A stretch of 64,000 bases of DNA from Chromatiaceae bacterium (GTDB lineage: Bacteria > Pseudomonadota > Gammaproteobacteria > Chromatiales > Chromatiaceae). The notes beneath the pieces were generated by a model. The model saw only the letters and a program-made list of their open reading frames with translations. It was not told the DNA's origin and did no database searches. The stretch is taken from contig JACKMK010000001.1 of the NCBI GenBank assembly GCA_024235395.1, positions 1,116,001 through 1,180,000 on the forward strand. Direction: 5' to 3'. The translations under genes and the position numbers were made by a program. Positions 7,627-17,600 of the stretch are shown here, piece after piece (positions within the stretch are counted from its first letter, which is position 1; every line of letters starts with the position of its first letter).

Positions 7627-9128
7627 GCGCCCGCCTCCTGTCGCCGGCGGCGAATCTGTTTGCGTTCACTGACGATGCTGTAGGCGATCGAGACGAAGCA
7701 CAACGCGATCACGATCTTGTTGATCGGACCGGCGAAGAAATAGCTCCACGCCTCGTCGCCGGCGATCATGCGGCCCTGCAGGAAATTGGTCTCGGTGAGC
7801 TGACCGAGGATCAGGCCCAGCACCAGCGGCGCGGCACTGAAACCGATCCGCGACGCGAAGTACATCGACACGCCGAGGACCAGCATCACGATCACATCGG
7901 ACACGCTGTTCTGCACGCTATAGGTGCCGAAGATCGCGAGCACGATCACCGCCGCGGCCATCATGTGTTTCGGGATGCGTGTGACGAACACGCTGTAGCG
8001 GGCGATCATCAGCCCGAACACCATCATCAGCACCTGGCCCACCAACAACGAGTCGATGAAGGTCCAGGTGACCCGGCCGTGGGTGCTGAACAGATCCGGA
8101 CCGGGAAACAGGCCGTTGATGAGCAGGCCGCCGAGCAATACCGCGGCGGTCGGGCTACCCGGAATGCCGAGCGTCAACAACGGCACCAACGACGGTCCGA
8201 CCATCGCATTGTTCGCGCTCTCGGCGGCGATCACGCCGTCCGGTTCGCCCTTGCCGAAGGCGCTCGGATCACGGCTCATCTTCTTGGTCTGGTCGTAGGC
8301 GACCAGGCCGGCGATCTGGCCGCCGGCGCCGGGGATCACACCGACGATGCTGCCGACCACCGAGCCGATGGTCAGCGCCTTGACGCGGCGGATGTTGTAG
8401 GCGAACGAGCGCCAGACGCTGTGGTTCGAGAGGTCGGCGTACTCGACCTTGCCGCGCGACGCGCTGGCGCCGGCGACCAGGGTCAGCACCTCGGGGATCG
8501 CGAACAGCCCGATCAACGCGGCAATCACGTGGATGCCGCCGGCGAGATGCTCGGAGAACACGAACCGCTCGGTGCCGAGCACCGGGTTGTAGCCGATCGT
8601 CGACAGCCACAGACCGACCGCACCGGCGATCAGGCCCTTGATCACCGAGCCGCCGCCGATCGACGCGATGATGGTCACGCCGAAGATCGCGATCCAGAAC
8701 AGCTCCGCGGGTCCGAAGCGCAGCGCCAGTTCCGCCAACGGCGGGGTGAAGAAGATCAGCAGGATCACGCCGATCACTCCGCCGATCAGCGAGCTGATGA
8801 AACAGTAGTGCAGGGCCTCGGTCGCACGTCCCTGTCGGGCCATCGGATAGCCATCCATCACGGTCGCGATGTTCGCCGGTGCGCCGGGGATGTTGACCAG
8901 GATGCCGCTGACCGCACCGCCGGCGACCGTCGCGGTGTATACCGCTCCGAGCATGATCAGCGACGCGGCCGGTTCCATCTGGAAGGTGAACGGGATCAGC
9001 AGCGCGACCGCCATCGTCGGACTCAGGCCCGGGGTCGCGCCGAGCAACAGCCCGCCAATGGTGCCGAACACCAGGATCAGGAAATTCACCGGCGTGAAGA
9101 CATCACCGAAGTAGTGGATGAATTCCAC
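7623..9128 (-). CDS. tctA: Tripartite tricarboxylate transporter large permease TctA
   Basis: A 501-residue inner-membrane protein with about twelve hydrophobic segments. It carries the TctA signatures GLLLGATPGLSPTMAVALL near residue 28, VSGILVNIPGAPANIATVMDG near residue 73 and GVIPGAGGQIAGLVAYD near residue 270, as well as the second-half ANNAMVGPSLVPLLTLGIPGS. It uses an ion gradient to import the ligand delivered by TctC. I chose the GTG at 9128, preceded by AGAGGAGGGG, rather than an in-frame ATG at 9167 whose product would start with a Gly-rich tail. First gene of the operon, directly after the GntR-type operator. Confidence 0.9.
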   Translation of the reverse strand: MEFIHYFGDVFTPVNFLILVFGTIGGLLLGATPGLSPTMAVALLIPFTFQMEPAASLIMLGAVYTATVAGGAVSGILVNIPGAPANIATVMDGYPMARQGRATEALHYCFISSLIGGVIGVILLIFFTPPLAELALRFGPAELFWIAIFGVTIIASIGGGSVIKGLIAGAVGLWLSTIGYNPVLGTERFVFSEHLAGGIHVIAALIGLFAIPEVLTLVAGASASRGKVEYADLSNHSVWRSFAYNIRRVKALTIGSVVGSIVGVIPGAGGQIAGLVAYDQTKKMSRDPSAFGKGEPDGVIAAESANNAMVGPSLVPLLTLGIPGSPTAAVLLGGLLINGLFPGPDLFSTHGRVTWTFIDSLLVGQVLMMVFGLMIARYSVFVTRIPKHMMAAAVIVLAIFGTYSVQNSVSDVIVMLVLGVSMYFASRIGFSAAPLVLGLILGQLTETNFLQGRMIAGDEAWSYFFAGPINKIVIALCFVSIAYSIVSERKQIRRRRQEAGA

Positions 9129-9181
9129 ACCCCCTCCTCTCTGCCCGCCGGCGGCTGCGCCATGCATCGCCGGCTTCTTAT

Positions 9182-9203
9182 ATAGGTCATATACATGACC
9201 TAT
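9182..9203. promoter_or_regulatory. Perfect palindromic operator, likely target of the divergent GntR regulator
   Basis: Arms ATAGGTCAT (9182-9190) and ATGACCTAT (9195-9203) are exact reverse complements separated by ATAC. It lies a few bases downstream of the -10 of the tctA promoter, where a bound repressor would block initiation or escape. A related half-site TCACCTAT occurs at 9271-9278, overlapping the probable -10 of the regulator gene. Size and symmetry fit a GntR dimer. Confidence 0.65.
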
Positions 9204-9215
9204 TTGTAGGGGAAG

Positions 9216-9244
9216 GGTTTAGCCCCGTGCCGATGCACTGTCAA
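9216..9244 (-). promoter_or_regulatory. Sigma-70-type promoter for the tctABC-sauST operon
   Basis: On the minus strand a consensus -35 TTGACA (9239-9244) is followed after 17 bp by TAAACC (9216-9221), a weak -10. Initiation is expected near 9209, so the palindrome at 9182-9203 falls at about +6 to +28. Spacing is ideal; the -10 is poor. Confidence 0.5.
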
Positions 9245-9348
9245 GGAATTCTTCGGCCGAATCATCTAGATCACCTATACTATTGCGACGCAGCATTTCC
9301 GCTAATGCCGTGATTCGTCGCCGTTTTCCGACCGGAGGAGCTACTGGG

Positions 9349-10083
9349 GTGAATGTGCCTATGGGCCGGGGCCGAACGGCCAAACCGCTCTATCAGGTGG
9401 TCGAGGACCACATCCGCGGACTGATCGACAGCGGCACCCTGGTGCCCGGCGATCTGATCCCGTCCGAACCGCAGCTGGCCCGACAACTCGACGTCAGCCA
9501 GGGCACGGTCAAGAAAGCGATCGACAACCTCGTCTGGGAACGCCGTCTGTACCGCCACCAAGGCAAGGGCACCTACGTGTCCAACATCGATTTCAACAAC
9601 AGCCTGTTTCGCTTCACCACCTACGGCGACGCAGACGGCATACCGACCCGCATCCACAAGGAGACCACGGCGCGGCACATCGAACAGGCCTCGAACGCGC
9701 TGCGCGCCAAGCTGCAAGTGTCCGCCGATACCCAGGTGCTGTACATCGAACGCGTCGGTTACGTCGACGACCAGCCGGTGATGGTCGAATACTCGCATTG
9801 GCGCGCCGACATCGTGCCCGGCCTCGAGGACGAGGCGCTGCATATCCCCGACCTGCTGTATGCGCTGATCGTCGAGAAGTTTCAGGTGCCCGTGGTGCGT
9901 GCCGAGGAGACCCTGACCGCCGGCGCCGCCGACAAGCAGACCGCGCGCCACCTCGAGATCAGCCCGGGCACCCCGGTACTGGTGCTCAACCGCACGACCT
10001 ACACACGCGACAACCAGATCATCGAGGTGCGCACCTCCAAAGGGCGCGCGGACCGGTTCAGTTACAAGACCGAGATCCGCTGA
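9349..10083 (+). CDS. GntR-family transcriptional regulator, HutC subfamily (UTRA domain)
   Basis: A 244-residue regulator. Residues 15-80 form the winged helix of GntR proteins (PLYQVVEDHIRGLI, then SEPQLARQLDVSQGTVKKAI, then the wing HQGKGTYV). Residues 95-240 form a UTRA ligand-binding domain. I chose the GTG at 9349 because GGAGGAG precedes it by 8 nt; longer in-frame starts lie in the promoter region. It is divergent from the transporter/SauST operon with a shared 220 bp control region containing a perfect palindrome. The simplest model is repression relieved by the transported acid or a CoA derivative. TATACT at 9276-9281 may be its own -10. Confidence 0.85.
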   Translation: MNVPMGRGRTAKPLYQVVEDHIRGLIDSGTLVPGDLIPSEPQLARQLDVSQGTVKKAIDNLVWERRLYRHQGKGTYVSNIDFNNSLFRFTTYGDADGIPTRIHKETTARHIEQASNALRAKLQVSADTQVLYIERVGYVDDQPVMVEYSHWRADIVPGLEDEALHIPDLLYALIVEKFQVPVVRAEETLTAGAADKQTARHLEISPGTPVLVLNRTTYTRDNQIIEVRTSKGRADRFSYKTEIR

Positions 10084-10249
10084 ACCGCACCGCAGTGTCG
10101 GGTTCACCCCATCGCGGGAAGTATCCGGGTTGGGTTCGCTCCGCGTTGCGAGGCCGCATGCCCTGCCGGATCTCCGGTATGCTGGTGACCAGCCACGGGG
10201 CGCGTCGGCCGCGCCATTCGGCGACCCGCAGACCACCGAACGGCCCGAC

Positions 10250-11257
10250 ATGCACGACATCTTCATCAGCTACGCCCATGAAGACCGCGCCTACGCGCAC
10301 CGACTCGCCGAACTGCTCGGTCAGGCGGGCCTCGACGTCTGGTGGGACCCCGAACTGCGCGCCGGCCAGAAATTCGCCCGGGTCATCGAACAGACGCTGC
10401 AACAGGTGCACGGCGTGGTCGTGTTGTGGTCGAGAGCCTCGCTGCAATCCGACTGGGTCGACGCCGAGGCCAGCGAGGGCCTGCGGCTGAACAAACTGAT
10501 CCCGGTGGTGCTGGACGATTCCACGCCACCGCTGATCTACCGCGGCCTGCACACGCTGTGGCTGGGCGAGGCCGACCTCTACGCGGGTTCCGACAAACTG
10601 CAGCGGCTGGTCGACGACATCCGGGCACAGATCACGGCGGCGGGCGGTGCTGCGCCCGGGGCGACCGCGGCCGCGAATCGTCGTCCAGTGGTGCCTCGGG
10701 CATGGCGGGTCGCGGCCGGATTGACGTTGCTGGCCGTGCTCGCCGCGGGATCGGGCGGATGGGCCGCCCGGCTCGTCGATCTGTCGAGCGGATGGCTGGC
10801 GACCTCCGCGCTGGCGATCCCGCCGTTGTTCGGCGAGGCCCTGGTCACACTGCTCGCCGCACTGGGTGGCGCGATCGCCGCGCTGCGTTATCGACGGCGC
10901 CGCATCTGGCTGTGGCTGGGCTGCGCCCTGTTCTTCGCCGCCGGTGTTCACGGCTATGCTTGGGTAGAGCGCACGCTACGGGACACCCAGGACCACCTCT
11001 ACGGCCGGGTACTCAGCGACGACTGGACCGATATGCAGGTAGTCGCACTCGATGCGGTCGGCCGCGAGGTATCCCTTCAACCGATGCGCGTGCAGACGGA
11101 CGGCGGCACCTTCGGGATGCGGCTGAAACCGGTATTCGCGGACCGGCCCTACTGGCTGCGGGTGCAAAGGCCGGGCTGCCGCGCACGGCAGGTCCGGATT
11201 CCCTGGCCGGTGTGGCGGGAGCGGCAGGATTTCGACGTCGAATTCAGGTGTGACTGA
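10250..11257 (+). CDS. TIR-domain protein with three membrane segments and a C-terminal beta-sandwich
   Basis: A 335-residue protein. Residues 1-130 are a TIR domain opening MHDIFISYAHEDRAYA, with a glutamate at residue 73 in WVDAEASEG, the place of the catalytic Glu in TIR NADases. Hydrophobic segments lie at about 152-172, 182-213 and 219-237, followed by about 95 residues resembling a carboxypeptidase-regulatory or transthyretin-like sandwich (TDGGTFGMRL, then YWLRVQRPGC). With three spans the TIR domain would be cytoplasmic and the sandwich periplasmic. The start at 10250 gives exactly the TIR N-terminus; there is no strong Shine-Dalgarno site. It is first of three coupled genes, the next two encoding exported proteins. 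NADase activity is a family-based possibility, not shown. Confidence 0.8.
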   Translation: MHDIFISYAHEDRAYAHRLAELLGQAGLDVWWDPELRAGQKFARVIEQTLQQVHGVVVLWSRASLQSDWVDAEASEGLRLNKLIPVVLDDSTPPLIYRGLHTLWLGEADLYAGSDKLQRLVDDIRAQITAAGGAAPGATAAANRRPVVPRAWRVAAGLTLLAVLAAGSGGWAARLVDLSSGWLATSALAIPPLFGEALVTLLAALGGAIAALRYRRRRIWLWLGCALFFAAGVHGYAWVERTLRDTQDHLYGRVLSDDWTDMQVVALDAVGREVSLQPMRVQTDGGTFGMRLKPVFADRPYWLRVQRPGCRARQVRIPWPVWRERQDFDVEFRCD

Positions 11258-11258
11258 G

Positions 11259-12287
11259 ATGCGGACCGGACACTGGTTGGCCGGCTTGACGGGGCTGGGG
11301 ATCGCCCTGATGACGATGCCGCTGTGTGCGGAGGTCGTCAGCGGCCGGATACTGACCGGCACGCCGGAACAACCGCTCGCCGGGGTCGGCATCGAGGTCC
11401 AGGCCAGTGGTACGACCCGACGACTCGACCAGGCATCCTCGGCGGACGGCGCCTTCCGCTTCGATCTCGACACCCTGTTCACGCCACAGGCGCTGGATAC
11501 CGAGATCCTCAACGTCATCTTCAGCAAACCGGGCTTCCGGTCATACGTGTTCAGCCGGCGCACGCGCCAACGCGGCGTATTCTCGATCGGTGCGTTGCAG
11601 ATCCGGATGGAGGCGATCAACGCGGAACCGGCACCAGGCCCCGGGACCGGCGACGCCGACGGCGAACAGCTGCGGCGCATCTTCCACGGCGACTATGCGC
11701 TGTTCGGGGAAGACGACAGCCCCGAACGCCTGCTCGAGCAGCTCAACGAAAGGCTGCCACGCCACCTGCGTCGTGGCATCGTGACGCACCTGCAACGGCT
11801 GCACCTGCCGGCCGACGTCACGATCGACGCGCTGCCCGGCGAACTGCAATCGGCGGACTCGGTCGCGATGCGCCGATTCGCCCGTGAGCAGAACGCCCTC
11901 GCGGTCATCCAGGGCGAGGCCGAGCTGGTCGGCGCCGACGGCGACGGCGTGATCGAGATGGCATCGGAGTTCAGCGTCATCCCCGACCTGCCCGAGTTCC
12001 ACCCGGGCACGCTGCACATCGATGACGTGATCCCCGCCGACGAGATCCGGCCCACGCGATTGTCGAAGCAGCTTAGCGAGACCTGGGGCGGCTCGACGGT
12101 GTTCGCGATGGCACTCGACGAGACACGCCGGGCGATCCACGAGACCGACCCGGCGAAACGGCGCGAACGCCTGCAGCGCGCCGAACAGTTCCTCAAGGCG
12201 CAGCAGCGCGATCTGCCGGCGGACGACATCCTGAAGCAACAGATCGAGGACCTGGTCGCGTTCATCACACGGGCCCGGCAACCATGA
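11259..12287 (+). CDS. Exported protein with carboxypeptidase regulatory-like domain, TIR-operon partner
   Basis: A 342-residue protein with a signal peptide of about 24 residues ending PLCA. After it comes a beta-rich module of about 90 residues (VVSGRILTGTPEQPLAGVGI, then SADGAFRFDL) resembling CarboxypepD_reg. The remaining 230 residues are charged and mainly helical. I recognise no enzyme motif. The ATG at 11259 lies one base after the TIR gene stop, with AGGTG about 9 nt upstream; a GTG at 11250 would overlap. Its own stop overlaps the next ATG by 4 bp. The similar sandwich at the end of the TIR protein suggests that the two periplasmic parts interact, which is inference. Confidence 0.75.
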   Translation: MRTGHWLAGLTGLGIALMTMPLCAEVVSGRILTGTPEQPLAGVGIEVQASGTTRRLDQASSADGAFRFDLDTLFTPQALDTEILNVIFSKPGFRSYVFSRRTRQRGVFSIGALQIRMEAINAEPAPGPGTGDADGEQLRRIFHGDYALFGEDDSPERLLEQLNERLPRHLRRGIVTHLQRLHLPADVTIDALPGELQSADSVAMRRFAREQNALAVIQGEAELVGADGDGVIEMASEFSVIPDLPEFHPGTLHIDDVIPADEIRPTRLSKQLSETWGGSTVFAMALDETRRAIHETDPAKRRERLQRAEQFLKAQQRDLPADDILKQQIEDLVAFITRARQP

Positions 12288-13789
12288 GCCGGCGATCCTG
12301 GCTCGCTGCGATCTGCCTGGTGGGCGCGTTGTGCGCGCCGGCCCACGCCGGCGAGCGGGTGATGGCGGAGTTTTTCGACGCCTCGGAGGGACGCAATCAG
12401 CGCACCCCCGAGGTGCTGCCGCATGTGCCGCTCAAGGCGATCGTCGCCGAGTTTCTCGACCCGCTCGACGTGGGCCTGGGCAAGTCGCTCAGCTATCTGG
12501 TCTGGCGCGAGACCCTGACCGCGATCAGCGACCAGGCCGGTGCCGGCGTGATCCTCGCCGAGGCGCCACCGGGCGAACGCCTGGTCGACATGCTGGAACG
12601 CGACTACCACCTCGCCGCCGAGCGCATCGCGCGCCACCAGCACGGCCGCATGGCGCTGTGGGGTGCGGTCGAACCCGAGGGCGATGCGCTGATCATCGAA
12701 CCCTATCTGTCGATCCAGGACGTCAAGGGTGACAGCGCGCTGCGACTGGCCCTCGAGGGCAAGGTGGTGACAGGGCCGCGCAGGTCGGCACAGGCTGAGC
12801 GGCAGCCGCTGATCAGCGCCGCGATCCGCCGCAACCGGTTCAATTTCGCCCCCGTGTCGAGGACCCGCAGCGAACTGTTCGAACGGCCGATCGTGATCAC
12901 ATCCCGGGTCGCGGTACGCGGCGCACCGCAGGCCGACGCAGCGGTACTCGAACAGGTGCCGGCCGGTCGCGTGCTGCACGCCGTCGACATGCAGGACGCC
13001 TGGTTCGAGGTCGAACTGCCGGATGGCCGTCACGGTTTCGTGCACGCAGGCACGTTCGGCAACCTGCAGCTACCACCGCGCCAGGTCATCGCCGACCTCG
13101 GGCAGGTCAACCTGCGCGGTGGGCCCGGCACCGACCACCCGGTCGTCGCCAAGCGGGATCTCAAGGGCGCGTTCCGCGTACTCGACATGCGCTATCGCGA
13201 AGGCAAGGGCCTGTGGTACCGGATCGACACCGGTGCCGGCGACACCTGGGTTGCCGGCTGGCTGGTCAGGCCGCGCTTCTCCCTGCCGGTGGTGCATTTC
13301 CTCGCCGGTCTCTACCGCTACTACGGGAATCGCCCACAGGACGGCATCACTGCCTTCGAAGATTTCATTCGTGCCGCCGGTGACGCGGAAGACCACATCG
13401 TGTTGGCGACCGGCTACCAACTGCTCGGTGCCTGCCGCCTTCTGAGCAACCCCAAGGCACGTCGCGGTTATGACGATTTCACGCAGGCGCTGCGCCATAC
13501 ACCCTACGATCCCGATGCCTACCTGCTGCGCAGCGTCGCGGCGCTGGGCAACAGGCAGGCGGGTAAAGCGCTGGACGATCTGGACCGGGCCTTGCAGCTC
13601 GACGCCAGCTATCCACCGGCACGTGAGCTGGCGGCGACCTTGGCCGCCGTCGCCGGTCAGGGGGGCGTGACCCCGCTGGCGGTGGCCACCGGGCTGATGA
13701 ATGCGACACGCGCAACCACCCGGCTGGTCGAGAAGTACGGCATCCAGGTGGATACGCCGTCCCGGCCCGGTGGGCGACGATACCGCTGA
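12284..13789 (+). CDS. Exported tandem SH3-like and TPR protein, third gene of the TIR operon
   Basis: A 501-residue protein with a signal peptide cleaved near PAHA-GER (residue 22). Residues about 25-190 form an unknown domain. Two bacterial SH3 modules follow: the first around residues 205-260 (SRVAVRGAPQADA to HGFVHAG), the second around 273-330 (VNLRGGPGTDHP to TWVAGWLV). Residues 340-460 look like TPR helices (YDDFTQALRHTPYDPDAYLL, then KALDDLDRALQLDASYPPA). SH3b modules often bind peptidoglycan or peptides. The start codon overlaps the preceding stop (ATGA), so all three genes should be made together. This gives a cytoplasmic TIR domain joined through the membrane to two periplasmic partners. 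Confidence 0.75.
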   Translation: MSRRSWLAAICLVGALCAPAHAGERVMAEFFDASEGRNQRTPEVLPHVPLKAIVAEFLDPLDVGLGKSLSYLVWRETLTAISDQAGAGVILAEAPPGERLVDMLERDYHLAAERIARHQHGRMALWGAVEPEGDALIIEPYLSIQDVKGDSALRLALEGKVVTGPRRSAQAERQPLISAAIRRNRFNFAPVSRTRSELFERPIVITSRVAVRGAPQADAAVLEQVPAGRVLHAVDMQDAWFEVELPDGRHGFVHAGTFGNLQLPPRQVIADLGQVNLRGGPGTDHPVVAKRDLKGAFRVLDMRYREGKGLWYRIDTGAGDTWVAGWLVRPRFSLPVVHFLAGLYRYYGNRPQDGITAFEDFIRAAGDAEDHIVLATGYQLLGACRLLSNPKARRGYDDFTQALRHTPYDPDAYLLRSVAALGNRQAGKALDDLDRALQLDASYPPARELAATLAAVAGQGGVTPLAVATGLMNATRATTRLVEKYGIQVDTPSRPGGRRYR

Positions 13790-13876
13790 GCGCGGGGCGG
13801 ACGGGATCGGACCCGGCACGCCGGCCGCACACGCGCTGCTATGCTTCGAGGCATCCTCTCGCAATGGTGAAGGCCG

Positions 13877-14350
13877 ATGACCCTGGTGCTTTCCTCGGAC
13901 GCTTTTGTCGACGGCGGTGCGATTCCGCGTATCCATACCTGTGAAGGCGACGACATCGCGCCGGCGCTGGCGTGGTCGGGATTGCCTGCCGAAACGCAGA
14001 GTCTCGTGCTGATCGTCGACGATCCGGATGCACCGGATCCGGCAGCGCCCAGGATGACCTGGGTGCACTGGGTCCTCTACAACATACCGCCGGACGCCGG
14101 CGGTCTCGCCGAGGGCGTCACCGCGCAGGGACTTCCGCCAGGCACGGAACAAGGGCTCAACGACTGGAAAAGGACCGGCTACGGCGGCCCCTGTCCGCCG
14201 ATCGGCCGGCATCGCTATTTCCACAAGCTGTATGCGCTGGACACGGTGCTTGCAGACCTCCGGCATCCGACCAAGCCGCAGGTCGAGGCCGCGATGCGCG
14301 GCCACATCATTGCCGAGGCTCAACTGGTCGGCACCTACGCGAAGGCGTGA
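13877..14350 (+). CDS. YbhB/YbcL family Raf kinase inhibitor-like (PEBP) protein
   Basis: A 157-residue PEBP-fold protein. The family signature DDPDAPDP is at residues 47-54, WVHWVLYNIPPD near residue 62 and GYGGPCPPIGRHRYFHKLYAL near residues 100-120, including the ligand-pocket residues of the bacterial YbhB branch. No signal peptide is visible. Function of these proteins in bacteria is poorly known. It stands alone between the TIR operon and the FIST kinase; an 87 bp gap precedes it and no strong promoter is obvious. Confidence 0.9.
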   Translation: MTLVLSSDAFVDGGAIPRIHTCEGDDIAPALAWSGLPAETQSLVLIVDDPDAPDPAAPRMTWVHWVLYNIPPDAGGLAEGVTAQGLPPGTEQGLNDWKRTGYGGPCPPIGRHRYFHKLYALDTVLADLRHPTKPQVEAAMRGHIIAEAQLVGTYAKA

Positions 14351-14625
14351 GCCGCGGACGGCGATGCCGTCGACCGGCTGCCGCGCCGACTGAACGGATC
14401 CGAAGGCTCACCGCCGTCACACGCTCCGGACCGCCCTGACCCACACCGGACACGGAGTCACCGCTCAACGATTGGCACTAGCGGCCGTTAAGACCAAAGG
14501 CGGTCGTGCGACGCCGAACGAACGGCCCGGGACGCCGATGCGCCCGCGGACCGGGCACGCCGACCGGCACCGCCGGGACACCGCTGGATGTCCGCTTCGA
14601 GAACACCCGACCGTCGGTCACCGCA

Positions 14626-17600
14626 ATGGCGATGAACAGAGAGACACAGCCCCTACCGGATACGCCACCCAACCTCGAGGTCGGCTCCGGCGTCAGCGAC
14701 GGCGAAACCGGTCGCGAGGCCGGTCGGCGCGCCGCCGCGGACGCGATGCGCGGCGTCCTTGCGCACCGCGTGTCGACCGTGCTGGTCTATTGCTCGGTCG
14801 AACACGCATTGGACGAGGTCTTGCACGGCGTCGGGGAGGTGGTGGGCGACGCGCCGGTGCTCGGCTGCACGACTGCCGGTGAGCTGGCCAACGGCATGCA
14901 CCACGGGCGGGTCGCCGTCGTGGTGATCGCGTCGCCCTATCTCCAGGTGCATGCCGCCGTTGGTCGAAACGTGTCCGGGGATTGGCAGGCAGCGGTCGAC
15001 GAAGCCGCCCGTTCCCCGGCGCTGCAACCGTTCCTCGATGCCACCGCGGAATTACGCGGGCGGCGTCTGCGCGAAGGCAAGCGCCTGTTCGCCCTGTTGT
15101 TCTCACCCGGCAACACCCGCCACGCGACGTCCAGCAGCTTCGAGATCCTGAACGCGATCAAGTCGTATACCCTCGGCGATGTACCGATCTTCGCAGGCAG
15201 CAGCGCGGATGACTGGAAACTGGAGAGCAACGCGGTGCTGTTCGGGCGACAGGTCTACCCGGATGGCCTGTTGCTGGCGGTGTTCGAGACCAGTCTGAAT
15301 TTCGGCCTGGCGCTGGGCCACGGCTTCGCGCCGACCGAGTCCCGCATGCGGGTGAGCGCCGTCGACGGGCACGAGATCGTCAGCCTGGACGAACAGCCGG
15401 CCGCCGACATGATCGCGCGTCAGCTCGGGCGTCCATCAGGCGACCTGGCGGGCAGGCACATCACCTTGAGTACCGGCAACACCTTTGGGGTGCCCCGCCT
15501 GATGGGGCAGTACTCGGTCAACGTGGCGACCTTCCGGACCGAGCGCGGCGGTGTGCAGATGGCACAACCCGTCGCGGTGGGCGACGAGCTGGTGATCATG
15601 GACAGCAACGCCGACTCGGCGGTGGCTTGTGGCAGCGACACCCTGCGCAAGGCATTGCTGCGCGCTGACACCAGCGATGCCGCGGTCATCATTTGCAACT
15701 ACTGCGCCCTGCGTCCGCGACTGATGGGCGATATCCGCTCGCACAACGAGATCGACGGCATCCTGTCGATGGCTGCCGGTACCCCATTGGTGGGGTTCTC
15801 GAGCTTCGGCGAAGGCGGACTGACCGACGACGGCGTCAGCATCCAGAACAATGCGTCGGTCAGCGTGCTCGCAATCAGCAACGAGCTTTCCGCACTGGCC
15901 CAGGCGGCACAGGAAAACGAGCGCCTGAGGAGCGAGGTCTCGACCTACGCCGACCAGCTCGAAAGCCTGGTCGAGGAACGCACCTCGGAATTGAAGAATG
16001 TCCTGGAGGGCACCAATGCGGGCTCATGGGACTGGGACGTGGCCACCGACGAGATCCGCGTCAACGACCGCACGGCGGCGCTCGTCGGACTGACGCCGGA
16101 CGCATCCGGGGTGATCAGCAGCAGACTGTGGAACGACCGGATTCATCCGGACGACCTGGGCCGGGTGACCGCACAGATGGAGCGCCTGTTCGAAAACACA
16201 CGCGATTTCTTCGATGCCGAGTACCGCGTACGTGGTGGCAGCGGCCACTGGTTCTGGTTGAACTCGCGCGGCAAGGTCGTCAGCCGGGATGCGGCCGGCC
16301 GGCCGCTGCGCGTCAGCGGCACCCATCTGGATATCTCGCAGCGCAAACTGATCGAGCTGGAGAGAGAGGAGGCCCGGGAGGCCACCGAGTCGGCACGACA
16401 GATGCTGCAGCTGGTGCTCGATACGATCCCGGTACGGGTGTTCTGGAAGGACCTCGACCTCCGCTACCTGGGGTGCAATCGCCTGTTCGCCGAGGACGCG
16501 GGTTACCACCTGCCCGAACAGTTGATCGGCCGCGACGATTTCGAGATGGGCTGGCGCGACCAGGCGGACCTCTACCGCGCGGACGACAAGCGGGTCATGG
16601 ACGGCGGTCGGCCACTGGTCGGCTACGAGGAGCCGCAGACCACGCCTGACGGCAAGACGATCTGGTTGCACACCTCGAAGATCCCGTTGCGCGATGCGCA
16701 CAGCGGGAAGGTGTTCGGCATCCTGGGTTGCTACGAGGACGTCACGACCAGGAAACAGGCCGAGATCGACATACGCAACGCCCAGGAGCAGGCAGAGCAG
16801 GCGACGCGTACCAAGAGCGCGTTTCTCGCCAACATGAGTCACGAGATCCGCACGCCGCTCAACGCCATCACCGGTATGGCGCACCTGATACGCCGCGGCG
16901 GACTGACACCGCGCCAGACCGGCCAGATGGAGAAACTCGAGGCGGCCGGCCAGCACCTGCTGAACACCATCAACGCGATACTCGAGCTGTCCAAGATCGA
17001 AGCCGGCAAATTCGTACTCGACGAGCGCGACCTCAGCGTGATGGGTTTGGTCGACAACGTGATGGCGATGCTGCAGGAACAGGCGCGGACCAAGGGATTG
17101 CGGTTGAGCACGGAGGTCGGACCGCTGCCGCAGAACCTGACAGGCGACGCGACACGTCTGCAGCAGGCCTTGCTCAACTACGCCAGCAACGCGCTGAAGT
17201 TCACCGAAACCGGAACGGTCACCGTTCGGGTGCGGCTCGTCGAGGAGGATGCGGAAAGCGCGCTGCTCCGCTTCGAGGTCGTGGACACCGGCATCGGTAT
17301 CGACGAGCCCACGCTCGCGCGTCTGTTCGGGGTGTTCGAACAGGCCGATGGCAGCACCACGCGCCGCTATGGCGGCAGCGGACTGGGACTGGCCATTACG
17401 CGCAAGCTTGCCGAACTGATGGGTGGCGATGCCGGCGCGCAGAGTACCCGCGGTGTCGGCAGCACCTTCTGGTTCACGGTGCGCCTGAGAAAAGGCAACG
17501 TGTCCAACAATGCCGAAACGCCGTTCTCAGCGGCTGACGTCGAAGCGCGGATACGCGAGGCCCACGCCGGCCGCCGTGTGCTGCTGGCCGAGGACGAGCC

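Noticed and set aside
14506..14625. N-terminal extension of the FIST kinase from an upstream ATG
   Set aside because: The 40 extra residues are Pro/Arg-rich, lack any FIST similarity and have no ribosome site.
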